Source: Sphacelaria rigidula (taxonomy: Eukaryota > Phaeophyceae > Sphacelariales). Taken from it: a DNA stretch of 57,590 nucleotides. The position numbers were made by a program, and so were the translations under genes. Of the stretch, positions 45,401 through 56,471 are shown piece by piece. The stretch covers positions 1 through 57,590 of the forward strand of contig CAXNAA020000003.1 in the NCBI GenBank assembly GCA_964200075.2. Reading direction: 5' to 3'. The notes under the pieces were generated by a model. The model was not told the origin of the DNA and ran no database searches. It saw only the letters and a program-made list of their open reading frames with translations. Numbering within the stretch: position 1 is the first letter of the stretch; each line of letters opens with the position of its first letter.

Positions 45401-46790
45401 ACAAACTTAAAGCAGATGGAAGATTTAAGGCTCGTTTAGTTGTCCAAGGTTGGGCACAGAAACATGGACTTGACTGTGAAAGTACCTTCGCACCTGTATG
45501 TAGACTGGAAAGTCAGAGGATTTTATTAGCAATAGCTACAGCTGAAAATTGGCCCATTATAGCTCTAGATGTACAGACCGCATTTTTAAACGGCAGATTG
45601 AAAGAAACTGTGTTCTGTAAACAGGCACCTGGATTCGAAACATCAGATCCAGATACTGGCAAACCACATGTAATGCGTCTTAGGCGTGCTTTATACGGAC
45701 TACGCCAAAGTCCCAATGTGTGGAATTTTACAATTGGCACTGAACTACAGAACATGGGTTTCGAAGCGACTGCAAGTAATGCGTGTGTTTATACAAGAGG
45801 GCCACAAGAACACAATGTCATGATCCCTTTGTTTGTTGATGATACCCTAGTTAGAGGACCATCCATCGAAATCTTACAAAGTGTACAAAAGACACTCTCA
45901 AAACAAAATTTTCAATATTAGAGCTAGGACCTGTTTCACTCATTTTAAGTATGAAGATCATCAGAGATTCTGAAAGAGAATTTCTACAACTTTCACAGCA
46001 TGAATATGTACTAAATTTGTTACATCAGTTCAAAATGGACCCCTGGAACACTGTACATACACCAAGTATAGCAAATCAATACACAGAAGAACCAGAAGAA
46101 AACCTCTTAGACCAAGAACAGACGAAACAGTTACAAGCAATGGATAGGTAGTCTGATTTTTCTAGCACAATGCACCAGATTCGACATAGATTTCAGTGTT
46201 ACTCAGGCAGCTCGCCATATGAGTAAACCAACTACCCATCATTTAGTTGCAGTGAAACGAGTACTTCGGTACTTGAAAGGGATACCGGATACCTATCACG
46301 TACCGCTTCTCGAAGAATAACTTGAATCTACGAGGATATTGTGATTCTTCATACGGTAACTCAGGTTCACAAGGTAGAATGAGATCAACCACGGGGATTA
46401 TTTCCTTTTTAGCTAACGGATTAGTTCACTTTTCTTCAAGTCTGCAGAAAATTACGGCTTCTTCAACTACTGAAGCAGAACTGATAGCCTTAGCCAGATG
46501 TGGAAAAATTTGGAATAAATTCACTGAATTTCCGACGTGAGCTTGGCCGGTCATCGATGAAAACACCCACTATTCTCTCAGATTCTCAAGGGGCACTAAA
46601 TTTATCATCATATTCTAACTATAGCACACGTAGCAAACATCAAGCTATGAAGTTTATTAATCTCGAAGATATGATAAGAAACGATCAGATAATAATCAAT
46701 CATGTGAAGTCAGAAAATCAACTTGCTGACATCCTCACCAAATATGGCGAGAAAATAGTACACCACAGACTCTTGCAACGGGTGGGGGGA
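42479..46790 (+). pseudogene. Copia gag-pol polyprotein, disrupted
   Basis: Gag starts at ATG 42479 and continues in another frame from about 42850 (GKKAWDGLIAKCQNSSEQRR..., a retrotransposon gag/UBN2-type region), with a second frame change near 43210. The protease motif VVDSGASNHF is near 43505-43535, followed by a stop near 43617. A GAG-pre-integrase segment (WHKILGHP...CVTC) and an integrase core (DILGP, TDRGGEY, NGMSER) occupy 43970-44740, with a stop at 44741. Reverse transcriptase spans about 45290-45921 (GMRWVYKLKADG, ALDVQTAFLNG, LFVDDTL). RNase H (GYCDSSYG, STTEAELIAL, LADILTK) spans about 46320-46745 across a frameshift. Breaks near 42850, 43210, 43617, 44741, 45921, 46151 and 46540 make it non-functional. 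Confidence 0.9.
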
Positions 46791-47541
46791 CTTTGGGAAA
46801 TAGCTATTCAAGTGGAGCAGATACTGACGAGGAAAAGAGGTCAGCATCGCTTCCACCATCGCGAGTCAAGAAAAATGGATGGACGCATCTGCAACGACGA
46901 CTACAACATCCACAACACCATGAGACATTCTGGTCACCGCCGACGCTCACATCGTCACCACGCAAGAAACAACGTCACCAGACAAGGAGCTAGTAGAAGT
47001 GTTTGGGGAGAAAGAGAAAATATAGTAGAGAAATTTTGGTACCTGGGCAATCCGTGTTCGGAAGGAGGTAAATGACACATGATCTGAAAAAGCTAGGATT
47101 TATGGATACCAGTATTTACTCTACGATTTTCACCTTTTTTGTGAGTCTTCCAGCACTTCATAAAAATAGTTATTTACTTTTCGTTCTACATCCAACGATA
47201 TTCAATTTTTTTATGTAAGGCATGGTACAAGGAAAATGTTGATGCGTTTGATTTTATTTTACTGAAAAGGATTCATGGAGCTTTAGTGTTTAGGGTCAAT
47301 GCAACAAGATTGAACACTCAACCTATATTTCGTTCAAGCATATATCATGGGGATTCGAATGTGGTAACTTCGTGGCAAATGTAGTAACTTCGTGGTAACT
47401 AGTATACCTGAGTGAATATCAACGGGGGAGTTTGTTTAATTTCTTCTTTATGCAGAAGAGTTGTATCATCTGTTTGCCTAAGTTTCCTGTATCGTCATGT
47501 TTATTTTTTAATCAATATATAGAAATAGTTTTCACGGGGGG

Positions 47542-47909
47542 TGTTTGAAGGATATCTATTTCGTAGATACATACAACTTCAGCGGGAGATCACGTTACGG
47601 CTCAGCATGAACAGGAACGTACGTAGAACATAGAACATACAGTATGAAGGGGTTTTGACTGTAGAGTTAGCTTGTTATTGGTTTCTGCGTTAATAAGGAA
47701 CCAAGTGTTATATGTGTTTGTTCGGCCAGGTAAAGCGCCAACCTCGAAACATCTGATCTTCTTTAGTTGCACAAGTAAGTGTTTAACAACACTGTGCGGC
47801 CTCTGCGAGCTCTCTTGTCAGAGCTGGGTTCACTTGGTGAACCGTGTTCCTGTCGAATTGACAGTCGAACGTTGTGTGTGATACACAAGCCAAAGCCATA
47901 CTTTCAACA
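47542..47909 (+). repeat. Copia 3' LTR, internally deleted
   Basis: 368 bp, starting TGTTTGAAGG and ending TTTCAACA. Compared with the 5' LTR it lacks about 213 internal bp and has a handful of substitutions. LTRs are normally identical on insertion, so the deletion came later or arose during transposition. Confidence 0.88.
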
Positions 47910-47914
47910 GGGGC

Positions 47915-48075
47915 CACAACAGACTGCTGCCCAGAGAAAAGTGTGGGAAACTGGTCTATCGATAGATATTGCCGACGACAATAGAAGGGGAAACTTGCCG
48001 ATCGATGGCCATTACGGGCGACAGTAGTGGGATCTACTGCAGCGGGTTCTATTGTTATTGTAGTAGATGCGGTTG
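47915..48075. repeat. Continuation of the satellite beyond the copia insertion
   Basis: ctggtctatcgatagatattgccgacgacaatag and gatcgatggccattacgg match the unit seen at 40260-41659, so the copia element split one satellite block. Confidence 0.55.
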
Positions 48076-48495
48076 ATTGCCCAGGGTGTGAACAAATGTA
48101 AAAAATGTCGTTTCTGTCACGATAGAGCCTGTCATGGTTCCAATGGCAAGCGCCGATGTGGCTTCGCTGCTTCGTGAATAGGCATGTTTCAGCCTCCGGT
48201 GCGTAATATCCACGCATCGGACAGATCATAATCCGTCTGAAAATGACTTTCACTCAGTGTCCTGATCTTCATCATGATCATCATGATTCGGATCATGGCC
48301 CGGTCTTTTTCTAGATCCCTTCAATGAAGTGAAAGAAGAAAAAAACACTTTGTGGGTTCCAAAAGAAAAAAACACTTTGTGGGTTCCAATCCGATGGTAG
48401 ACCGATGCGTTGTTTCTCTTATGTCAAAATTTTACCCCGAAATTCCAGGCCATGCGCCGCGGATCGTCGTTTTCGTGTAATGATAGCACCAGAGT

Positions 48496-48592
48496 TCCCC
48501 GGTGGTCCAGTGGTAAGACTGGCACTCTCAGGATGCAGAGAACGTGAGTCCGATTCCCGTCAGATGCGTTTGTTTTTTTCCCCATCGAAATA
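48496..48592 (+). mobile_element. tRNA-derived SINE, copy 1
   Basis: Starts TCCCCGGTGGTCCAGTGGTA, like the 5' half of a eukaryotic tRNA-Glu/Asp with an A-box, and has a B-box-like gagtccgattccc. The 3' part does not pair with the acceptor stem and runs into cagatgcgtttgt and a T-run. The same tail follows the tRNA-like head at 49870-49772, which marks a SINE family rather than a working tRNA. Confidence 0.65.
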
Positions 48593-48668
48593 TACGATTG
48601 CCATAATCGGAAACTTCGGGACGTGAGCAGAGATGGGTTGATCCCTTGAGAACACGGCATCGTCCCGA

Positions 48669-49435
48669 GGGGGGGTAGAGTGTGAAAAAAAAAATCGTAT
48701 GCCAATAGAGTGTGAAAAAAAAAAGTCCGTGTGCCGACAATATACTATAGTTTTAGTGAAGTAAATGCCCAAATAGTCACCAGGAGGAATGTGCCGGCGA
48801 TTCTGCCACGTATGATAGCTATGATGGGACGATGAAATATCTTGACGTCTGCGCAGCGTGAGGTTATCCGCTGGGTCGGCTGTACCCGCATGCACGAGTC
48901 ACGCTCTCACCACGTGCGCTGTACGTTGTATACTACACGTGGCACTTCCTTGGCGGCCACGTTTCCGTTCGGAACAACATTATTGCGAGACCTGTCTCAT
49001 GCCGAACCCGGCGCAACATATTTACGTGAGTTGCAAACAGAAATGGTACACTGCAGAGGATAGTATGAGCGATTTTTCCACGTACAATTATACGACAGCT
49101 TTGATGAGACAATGAGGTTCCCACAATCATATTGCTCCGAACGGTGTCCTGGCAGCCAAAGAAATGCTACGTGTAGTATGAAAGTGCAACGTACATGGTA
49201 GCAGAGTGGAACTTGTGCATGCGGGTACCACCGCCCCAGCGGGTAACCTCACGCTGCGCAGACGTCAAGATATTTCATCGTCCCATCATAGCTATCACAC
49301 GTGGCAGGATCGCCGGAACATTCCTTTCGGTGACTATTTGGGCATGTACTAAAACTATAGTATATCGTCGGCACACGAACTTTTGTTTTTCCACACTTGA
49401 TCGGCACACGATTGTTTTTTCTCACCCCAAGCCCC
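48669..49435. mobile_element. Large foldback element with arms of about 310 bp
   Basis: The left arm (48669-48990) and right arm (49125-49435) are inverse copies: gtgtgccgacaatatactatag versus ctatagtatatcgtcggcacac, the block atagctatgatgggacgatg, and gacgtctgcgcagcgtgagg. The loop is only about 130 bp. No coding capacity was recognised. Confidence 0.75.
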
Positions 49436-49771
49436 TTTGGGCCATTGTGTGCTCCTTCGTGCTCCCCTGTCAGCGAGCAACATCGTTGAGTTGAAACTAA
49501 CGCGGCCATTTCATTACGGTTTGGGGTTCAACTCCGGTGACGGCGTTCGGATGCCACAGTTCTCGTCAAACCATACATGCCAGTGAGTGATCTGTTATGG
49601 TTTGGTGACTGTGCATTGAGTTTATGTTTTCACTCCGCATTAGCTATAAGTTGAGCTATGAAATGAGCGGCCATGTTCAAAACAAGCACACGCAAGGACC
49701 AAGGTCGCGTTTGATTGATTCCCAGGGACAACACCAGGGAACCAATCCCCACGTTTTTGACGGTGGAAATA

Positions 49772-49870
49772 AAAAATTTCGAAGGGGAAAGGACAAACGC
49801 ATCTGCCAGTAATCGAACCCACGCTTTCTGTACCCTGATAGAGACTGCCTAACCACTAGACCACGGTTTT
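49772..49870 (-). mobile_element. tRNA-derived SINE, copy 2
   Basis: The minus strand has A-box gtggtctagtggttagg and B-box gggttcgattactgg, followed by cagatgcgtttgtcctttcccc, the same tail as the copy at 48496-48592. The acceptor stem is not conserved. Confidence 0.65.
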
Positions 49871-50498
49871 GCCCTAAACATGACCGAGTGTATTTTCGGG
49901 ACATTACCTTTTTCTTGTATGAACATCATTAACTGCATAAACAGCTGCCGCGGCACACGCATGACGACCTCCCGATCACGGCGACTTGTTTACTTGATAT
50001 ATCGCCGCGGTTCTTGAGATACGTTCGGTCAAAGGTTTTTCAGCTTTTTGCCCGGCACAGCTCGTAGATATGAGCCACGTCTGAATACTGCTGACTCAGT
50101 GCTTTCTCTCAAGTGGCCTGTGCCCGCTCAACCAGTAACCAACCTCAATCTATTCACAGCGTATCACGATGAGCGAGCAGTGATGGCGAGCACTTCATCA
50201 AACATATCAAACCTGCAGTCAATGTCATATGTCGACCGCCCGAAACCTACCTCAATACGACTACCTTATCTTGACAAATACCTACTGCCTAAGCGATGAA
50301 CCCGGCTCGAAACAGTCATCGTCATGGCGAGCCTAGCTTTCCCCGTGGCAGCCACACCGCCTTTTTCGGACCAAAATTTACATTTCGAGCTGTGAGCCTA
50401 CATTACGACAACTCAACAGAGGGCAAAAGCCGTGTTATATCTTCTGATACACGTTTACTCCAGGCCAACATGGTCGTGACGATGTACCAAGAACCCAC

Positions 50499-50876
50499 CT
50501 GCAGACGAAACAGTGCCCCGATGAGCGCATACACTTCGGCTACGTCCGCCGACTCAGCTCCACCCAATTCCTCCAGACTGGCTCTGTACCTTTCCACCTC
50601 CAGCTGCTCATTGCCGGAAAGCTCCTCCAGTGACCACCACACATGAATCAGCGCGTACACGTTTGTAACGTTCATCTCCCGGATCACGGACAGCATGCCC
50701 AAGTACTGTGTTTGGCGCCTCACAGCATTCTCGACCACCTCGTGCCTGCCCCTACTTTTACACTCCAGTTTGATGAAGTCCAACAGCAGGTCGTGCACGT
50801 AAAAGAAGCCTTCCACCTCATGCAACAGTGCACTGCGCGCTAGGAACTCAGCCTCTTGCTTCGCACCTTCTTCATC
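50499..50876 (-). CDS. NB-ARC exon C: MHD-like motif and linker to the TPR tail
   Basis: 126 codons in phase 0 after a 677-bp intron with a clear acceptor (cattacag). The first part reads on smoothly from exon B and includes FFYVHDLLLDF, equivalent to the MHD motif that contacts nucleotide in the resting state. The remaining roughly 90 residues are helical and acidic, without an identified domain, and end GALFRLQ before a gtgggt donor. The length of 378 nt is three times 126, but I do not see three TPRs in it. No TPR exon is visible between here and 25826. Confidence 0.85.
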
Positions 50877-53312
50877 CTGTAATGCGTCATACAGTATAGT
50901 CACGATACACGTGGCGATGTTAGACGTGGGCAATACTACACGTTTCACCAAACAACTGTTCCGACGGTCCCAGCTGACAGTAATATCTCCTGACAAAGTT
51001 GCAACGGAAGCCTGAATTCCTCCTTCAAGACTCGTCTCGTCATTTCAACCAGTCCACATGGACACAGACCGCATCTTATCGGCGTTCAAGCCATGCCTCC
51101 CAACAGACGTGAAGTAAGCTCCGAACATGGCGGACGGGAGCGGGCGGAAGGTGACGAACTGAGATCGAGTACGTTTGGCATTACAAGAAACGCTAACCTC
51201 CTCCGACTCAAGGTGGCCTTCAACTTGCTCTCTGTATCGCTAGTGCAAACAACTAGTAGCTTGATCTCGGCAAAACGTTCAACAACCTCGCTCCGACATC
51301 AAGTACGAAAATAAACCACTCATCATACCAGACGACCACCAGCGCCGGATACCTTGAAACAAAGTGCAACCTCACACTACATATGAATCGAGCCATGTTA
51401 ATCATCAGGCATATCGACTTAAGAACCCCATCCACAGGACAGGGGGGCACGCCTCCGTGAAATTCAGCCCATCTCACAACCACCACCGGGCATTACGGTA
51501 CACATGTACAAACGTCCGTGGCTGATGCACCGGCGCTATCATATGCACCGCACCTTTTCCCAGAGCGCGGCCAGCATAGCAGTTGATGCCCCGACACCAC
51601 GGGCGAGCACAACCAGACTCAGGAACATGTCCTGCTCCTCTCGACCCAACTCTTCCAGACTCACGGACAGCACGGGAAACAGCGACGTCTTGGACTTGTC
51701 GTCGGCGATGTCTCTGCTCATCTGCAGACCTAGGCGCGTTGTTTTCTTCTCCTTGATCTCTCGGTGCAGTTCATGCCACGATAGAGCAGAGTCTGGGCTT
51801 TTGGTGACACACGGGAGCGACCCAGCAATGGCTAGCGCCAACGCTAGACGCCCGCATTCCTCAGCAACCTACGACGCAGGCATCACGATGGAGGAGTCAG
51901 ACAGACCAACACGGGTCGCGGACGCAGTCTAGCGAATCTGGCGGAAATCGGCACTAATTCGAAACCTTAGCCACCAAAACAATCGCAGTCTCACTTGGTG
52001 ATTCATTTTATACATGGGGAAATTTTTGCGTCAAGCGAGAAGAGCAGCAATCACGTCAGTCATTGTTATCCATAGCGTCATGTTTGCGATAGACATGTGA
52101 GAATGGCTAACATATCGTGAACGCTCCATCGTGAACCAGTGGCCGTCATTCTTGTACCTTGTCAGCCTCTCTCTCCGGAAGTGCCACGGCACCGCTCTTC
52201 GACTTCAGCAGTTGCCGCGCCTCCACCAGGCTCACGCTTCCCACCTCCGTGCACCCTCCGTCCATGGCAACTACTGCACGGACACGCGTGGTCACCAGCA
52301 GTCGAAGTCCCGTCAGCCTCAGTATATCAACAATATCCTGCTGCCACACATCGTCCACCACAACCAAGCGAGGCAGCTTATCTTCTGAAATGGCTGCAGT
52401 CAAGCTCCGAACCACCTCTTCCTCGCTGTTGAAATCGCGCAGACCCGTGGGAGATACGATCACCTTGGCGGCTAGCCCCTCGAGAAGCGCTAGAAGTTGA
52501 CTCTCACCACCTCGTCCTACGGTAAGCCAGAAGATTCCTCCCTGAAAGTGCTTCCGGACGTCTGGGTTGCGGACGACTGACGATGCTAACGTTGTCTTGC
52601 CCGCTCCTCCCATGCCAAACAGCGCATATGGAGTACTGCTAGCATCTGGTGCCGTTAGGTGAGAAACGATCTCGGACACCAGAGCAGTGCGCTCCACGTA
52701 GCTTGAAGGCGGCGACCGCGCTTCAGGTGGAACTCGCGCCATACCTCCTGACGCGGAAGAGCGGGTCAAGGTGGTGCGTATAGCGCTAGCGTCCGCAGCT
52801 ATGGAAAGAGCAGCGGCGCTCGTCGTCGTGGCCAAGATCGCCTCGAGTGTCGCCCTGTGCATTCCGATCCTGCTTCTGTCTCTAGCGTGCAGACGCAATC
52901 TTCGGCAAGGCAAAGAACAGCTCGCCTTGGCGTCGAACTGGTTGGCGGTTTGATGGATGTTGGCGATCTCGACTGTCACCAGCTGTAAAGCCGTCTGGAT
53001 GTGTGCGGGCAGCTCCGGCGCACGAGCACTATCCAGTATAATACTCGTGATCAAGACGCAGTAGCTCAGAAGGTCTAGCATTTCCTCCCGGGCAGCGGTA
53101 GCGCCTCTCACAGCCTCGAACAGAGCACCGAGAACAACGCAAGCGGGTTTCACAGCGTCCACGTTGACCGCACTCACCAGTAGGCCAAACCCCTCGATGA
53201 CCACCTCGGTAGCAGTCTCTCCGACCGCGGCCTCCGCCGTCTCCGCCCGAAGGAGGACAGCTTGGTACCATGGCCTATTCTCTTCGATGGCCTCCTGTGT
53301 CCTTTCCAGCGC
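50499..53312 (-). CDS. NB-ARC (STAND NTPase) receptor module of an NB-ARC-TPR gene; 3 exons, 5' end missing
   Basis: Three exons on the minus strand, 53312-52158 (385 codons), 51868-51554 (105 codons) and 50876-50499 (126 codons), join in phase 0 to give 616 residues. Exon 1 has an alanine-rich helical N-terminal part, then the P-loop GMGGAGKTT (residues 233-241), a kinase-2/Walker B motif LVVVDDVW (about 316-323) and an RNBS-B-like LLVTTR (338-343). Exon 2 opens with the GLPL-like motif CGRLALALA, and exon 3 carries an MHD-like VHD at its residues 27-29. These are, in order, the nucleotide-binding and ARC motifs of plant R proteins and APAF-1. By family knowledge such proteins are cytosolic NTP-driven switches whose C-terminal repeats sense ligands. 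Acceptors are TTAG (53313), GTAG (51869) and ACAG (50877); donors are AAG|gtacaa, AAG|gtgcgg and CAG|gtgggt. No start codon is assigned, because an in-frame TAG overlaps the acceptor at 53313-53315, so a first exon must lie upstream. The phase-0 donor at 50499 fits the TPR exons at 25826 and below. Confidence 0.88.
51554..51868 (-). CDS. NB-ARC exon B: GLPL motif and start of winged-helix region
   Basis: 105 codons in phase 0 after a 289-bp intron. It starts VAEECGRLALALAIAG, the GLPL-type motif of the ARC1 subdomain. It continues with a stretch like LFPVLSVSLEEL, as in the region of APAF-1/R proteins that follows GLPL, and ends at ALWEK before gtgcgg. Confidence 0.87.
52158..53312 (-). CDS. 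NB-ARC exon A: N-terminal helices, P-loop, kinase-2, RNBS-B
   Basis: Exactly 385 codons, open throughout, phase 0 at both ends. The P-loop lies near 52616-52590 and the DDVW motif near 52355-52344. About 190 residues precede the nucleotide-binding domain. They are rich in A, L and E, include the stretch KPACVVLGALFEAV, and look helical; I do not recognise a named N-terminal signalling domain. The exon ends AREADK-like (seen as EREADK) before gtacaag, and the sequence resumes as VAEECG in exon B. Confidence 0.88.
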
Positions 53313-56039
53313 CTAACGGATGAAATAACAGCACGCGCCATGCAGCAGACGGTACGGCAGGTACGAACCGTTCTTCACTGTTTCCATTGCGAAAATTGGT
53401 AGCTCAATGCTTGACTCATGCACAGCGCCGTAGCTTCGATGGAGCATACTTCAATCGAGACATGGCCTGTATGCACGGTATGTCCCGGTGTTTAGCATTG
53501 TTGTGTTGTTCTTCGTGACATGTTCCGTGAACATTAGGCCCTTCCGGGGTTTCGTCACAAAGGACTCAACATCTGTCTGCTGGCGTTGCCAAAACGAATG
53601 TGTGCGGTCTACTACGGTAGTAATATCCGTGTGCTCAACTGTCTCTGTCGCTCTCGCCCGTACCGCTCACCAGAACGCTTCCACGTCACGTATATGAACT
53701 CTTTCTGAACACATCAGATTGTCGGTTCTCACCTGGACCCGAGTGCCCACGACGGCCGGGGAAGCCATTGCAGCGCCTTGGAAAACCCTGACCAAGTGAT
53801 GGAGTTTTGGCTGGCAAAAAACACAGGAAAAGGTAGCGTAAGCCGGCGGTTGGTCGGTGTGACAACAGTGTAATGCTGCCGACTCATCATTTATATCTGG
53901 TTGTCCAACCTTCGTTGTCCGCATGCGTAGGCTGGAAGTTGCAGAAAAGCCGACAGGCTGCAAGAGCGCTGAGCCAACGTTCCATGATATGAAGAGCAAG
54001 CCGTGTGTATACCCGGGGAGACATGTATTGATCCCTCGAAGGTACAGGTTTGTACAGAGTAAGGGCAACGGACGAAAGTATGACTGTATCAATAAAAATA
54101 CGATCACAGCATGGTGGCGACTTGTCCCGTCTAACCTTAAGCAATGCTATTTCTTCGGAGGGGTAAAACTGCGTCTGCGTTGGGTTCTTGTTTTCGGAGG
54201 GCAGCGGGGGATTGTTTTGCACAAACATGGCCTACTCGTTCGAAGCCACTTCCTGATGTGCTCGTGGCGACAAAATATCAATGCTCTGATCGGCGTGTTT
54301 GCCGCGGGGAGCAGGGGGTGTGGGAGCGACAGGGGCGGCGGCAGAAATAGGGTTGGATCCATTGTACGACTATGTTGCGCACGTGCCGCCCGTGCTCTTT
54401 GCAGTACATACGTACTCTCGGTGGTGAAGGCCTCTTCGATGGCCCATGCTGAGATATTCACTACTTCTCTATGTTGAGACCAAGGGGAATGGGTGACGAC
54501 GACGGACCACATTCGAAACACTGTACAATTGTGTAATGCACGTATCGTCCGCACTATGTCACAATTATTTCGACGGGTACTCAAGCATTTTTCACCCACT
54601 CTTTCGCCTGAACGTACGTGCTCTTGCCGAACCCGTGGATGGATTCGAAGCATTCGGATATAAGTCGCGAGTATAAGTTGAATCATACTAACGACAACAG
54701 AATGCAGGGCTGCACGCGGGACTTCGGGACGGGACCTTTTTCATCTCACCAAAAAAAGCGGGACTGAACGGGAACGGATTCTCACCGCCAAATAATGACG
54801 GGACTGGAGGACAACTTCGAGGAACGGACTGGACGGGACATGAATTCCCGTCCAGTCTCATTCTCGCAGGAACGTTCCCGTTGCGCTTTTTTGTCCCGTC
54901 CCATTCTGTCCGTGTGGAAATGTACGCAACCCTCCTGGATAAGAACGGCGAGACCATACTTTTGTGCAGCGACACTCGGACACGCATACGAAGAAAACTA
55001 CCACCGGTGCTGCAGGCACAACATCCGACAACGGCAGTGCAATCGGCGCAAAATTTCGACGGGAAAGCTGTCCGGTGCCGAAATCCCGTTACAAGCTCTC
55101 GGTTCCATAGTTTGTAACCGTTCATCCTTTCATGTGAAGTTTATTTTCAGAGTGGGCTGTGGAAGGGACCACAGTATGGAAAAAAAAACATTCTCACATT
55201 CCACATATTGTAACGATACTCTCAAGTTTTTGCTCGATGGGACGGCAAGTCTCCCGTGAAATATATCGGAGATTCTCCCGAGGGGACGGGACGGCGCGGC
55301 ACGGTAAAATGTTCTCGTCAGGACGGAACGGTAACGTTTTCCGGTCAAAACAAAAAAACGGCACGGGACGGGATAGTTTTTCGGCCGTCAAAAATACGAC
55401 GAAACGGGGATTCCCTCCCTGTTTCGTCACGTGACATTCCCCGTGAGCTCTTTTTCCCTTGACACGTTCTGGCAGTATGCACTCAACGTTTTCCCTGTTT
55501 TCTGGAAGTTGCGAAAAAATGTTGGCGGATTGGCGCACGAAAGCATGCACAGCGATGCCCGAGATTTGTCCAAGCAACATGCTTTTGTTCTCGGTCTCAC
55601 GAAGCACCCACAGCCCCGAGAAAATCCACATTTCGATTTTGGAAGTAAGACATAATCGCGTCCATGAAGTTGTTTCGAAATGAATGATGACATTTTTCCT
55701 GTTTCCGCCCTGGCCTGCCTTCCATTTATTGCCTGCAATTCAAACGCGTTCTCGGAAGACTACTACCGAGGCCGCGACGTGAACATCTCGGTGATCGGAG
55801 TTGTCCATCAAAATCTATTCTACATTTGCCCCCATTACCTCCAGCAACCCCCAGATCACCCGTGGTCAAATTCGGCTTCGGGTCAATTTGTCAATGGCAA
55901 CACGCCTCTTTATCAAAGCAGGCGGACGTTGAGTGCTTGCCTAGAAACCAGTGAATAAGAAACCCAGACCGCTTCGTTTGGCCAAGTCACGTGGATGTAC
56001 GTTATAGTATACTGGAGAGGCGTTGATGTACATGCCGTC
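53313..56039. other. Upstream flank of the NB-ARC module; no secure exon
   Basis: The missing first exon of the NB-ARC gene should lie here on the minus strand; short ATG frames near 53380 and 53450 do not give a phase-0 donor. The region 54700-55440 is rich in gacggga(c)-type motifs, with small palindromes such as the one near 54832-54858. Frames of up to 184 codons have no motif. Confidence 0.45.
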
Positions 56040-56471
56040 CACAGGAACCGTAGGTATGGTAGGTACCCGGTACCGGTATTTGGGACATCTCATACCCTAC
56101 CGATACCGATCCAATCGGGTATTTTCAAATGTCATACCTACGATACCTGCGATACCAGGGTATTTCGAGATTTCAATACCTACCGTACCCGCCCAATCCG
56201 GTATTTTCGAAACTCGCACCTACGATACCTACGGAACCAGGGTATTTCGATATTCCGATATCTACCGTACCCGCCCGATCCGGTATTTTCAAAACTCGTA
56301 CCTACGATATCTACGATACCAGGGTATTTCAAGGTTTCAAGACCTACCGTACCCGCTCAATCCGGTACTTTGAAATGTCATACCTACGATACCAACGCAT
56401 ACCACGGTATGGGATACCCCTGTAAATACCGGGGGTACGCTCGGTACGGTACCTTACCTACGGTGCCTGTG
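56040..56471. mobile_element. Short relative of the composite TIR element (MITE-like)
   Basis: 432 bp starting CACAGGAACCGTAGGTATGG and ending CTTACCTACGGTGCCTGTG, its inverse. The whole body is the same tandem array of roughly 84-bp units as in 26734-28669. Flanks ATGCCGTC (56032-56039) and ATGCCATC (56472-56479) are an 8-bp duplication with one mismatch. Confidence 0.75.

Larger units (their letters stand above)
41665..47909 (+). mobile_element. Ty1/copia LTR retrotransposon, complete ends, decayed coding region
   Basis: The element runs from a 5' LTR (41665-42245) to a 3' LTR (47542-47909). LTR ends form TGTTTGAA...TTCAACA inverted repeats, and a 5-bp target duplication GGGGC lies at 41660-41664 and 47910-47914. 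A G-rich polypurine run (cacgggggg) precedes the 3' LTR. The order gag, protease, integrase, reverse transcriptase, RNase H is diagnostic for copia. Several frameshifts and stops break the polyprotein. It is inserted in a degenerate satellite. Confidence 0.93.

Noticed and set aside
48496-48570. Functional tRNA-Glu/Asp gene
   Set aside because: The 5' half fits, but the 3' half does not pair with the acceptor stem and its tail recurs in a second copy; a SINE head fits better.
52139-52500. Plus-strand frames over the NB-ARC exon
   Set aside because: Antisense shadows of the P-loop/kinase-2 coding sequence on the minus strand.
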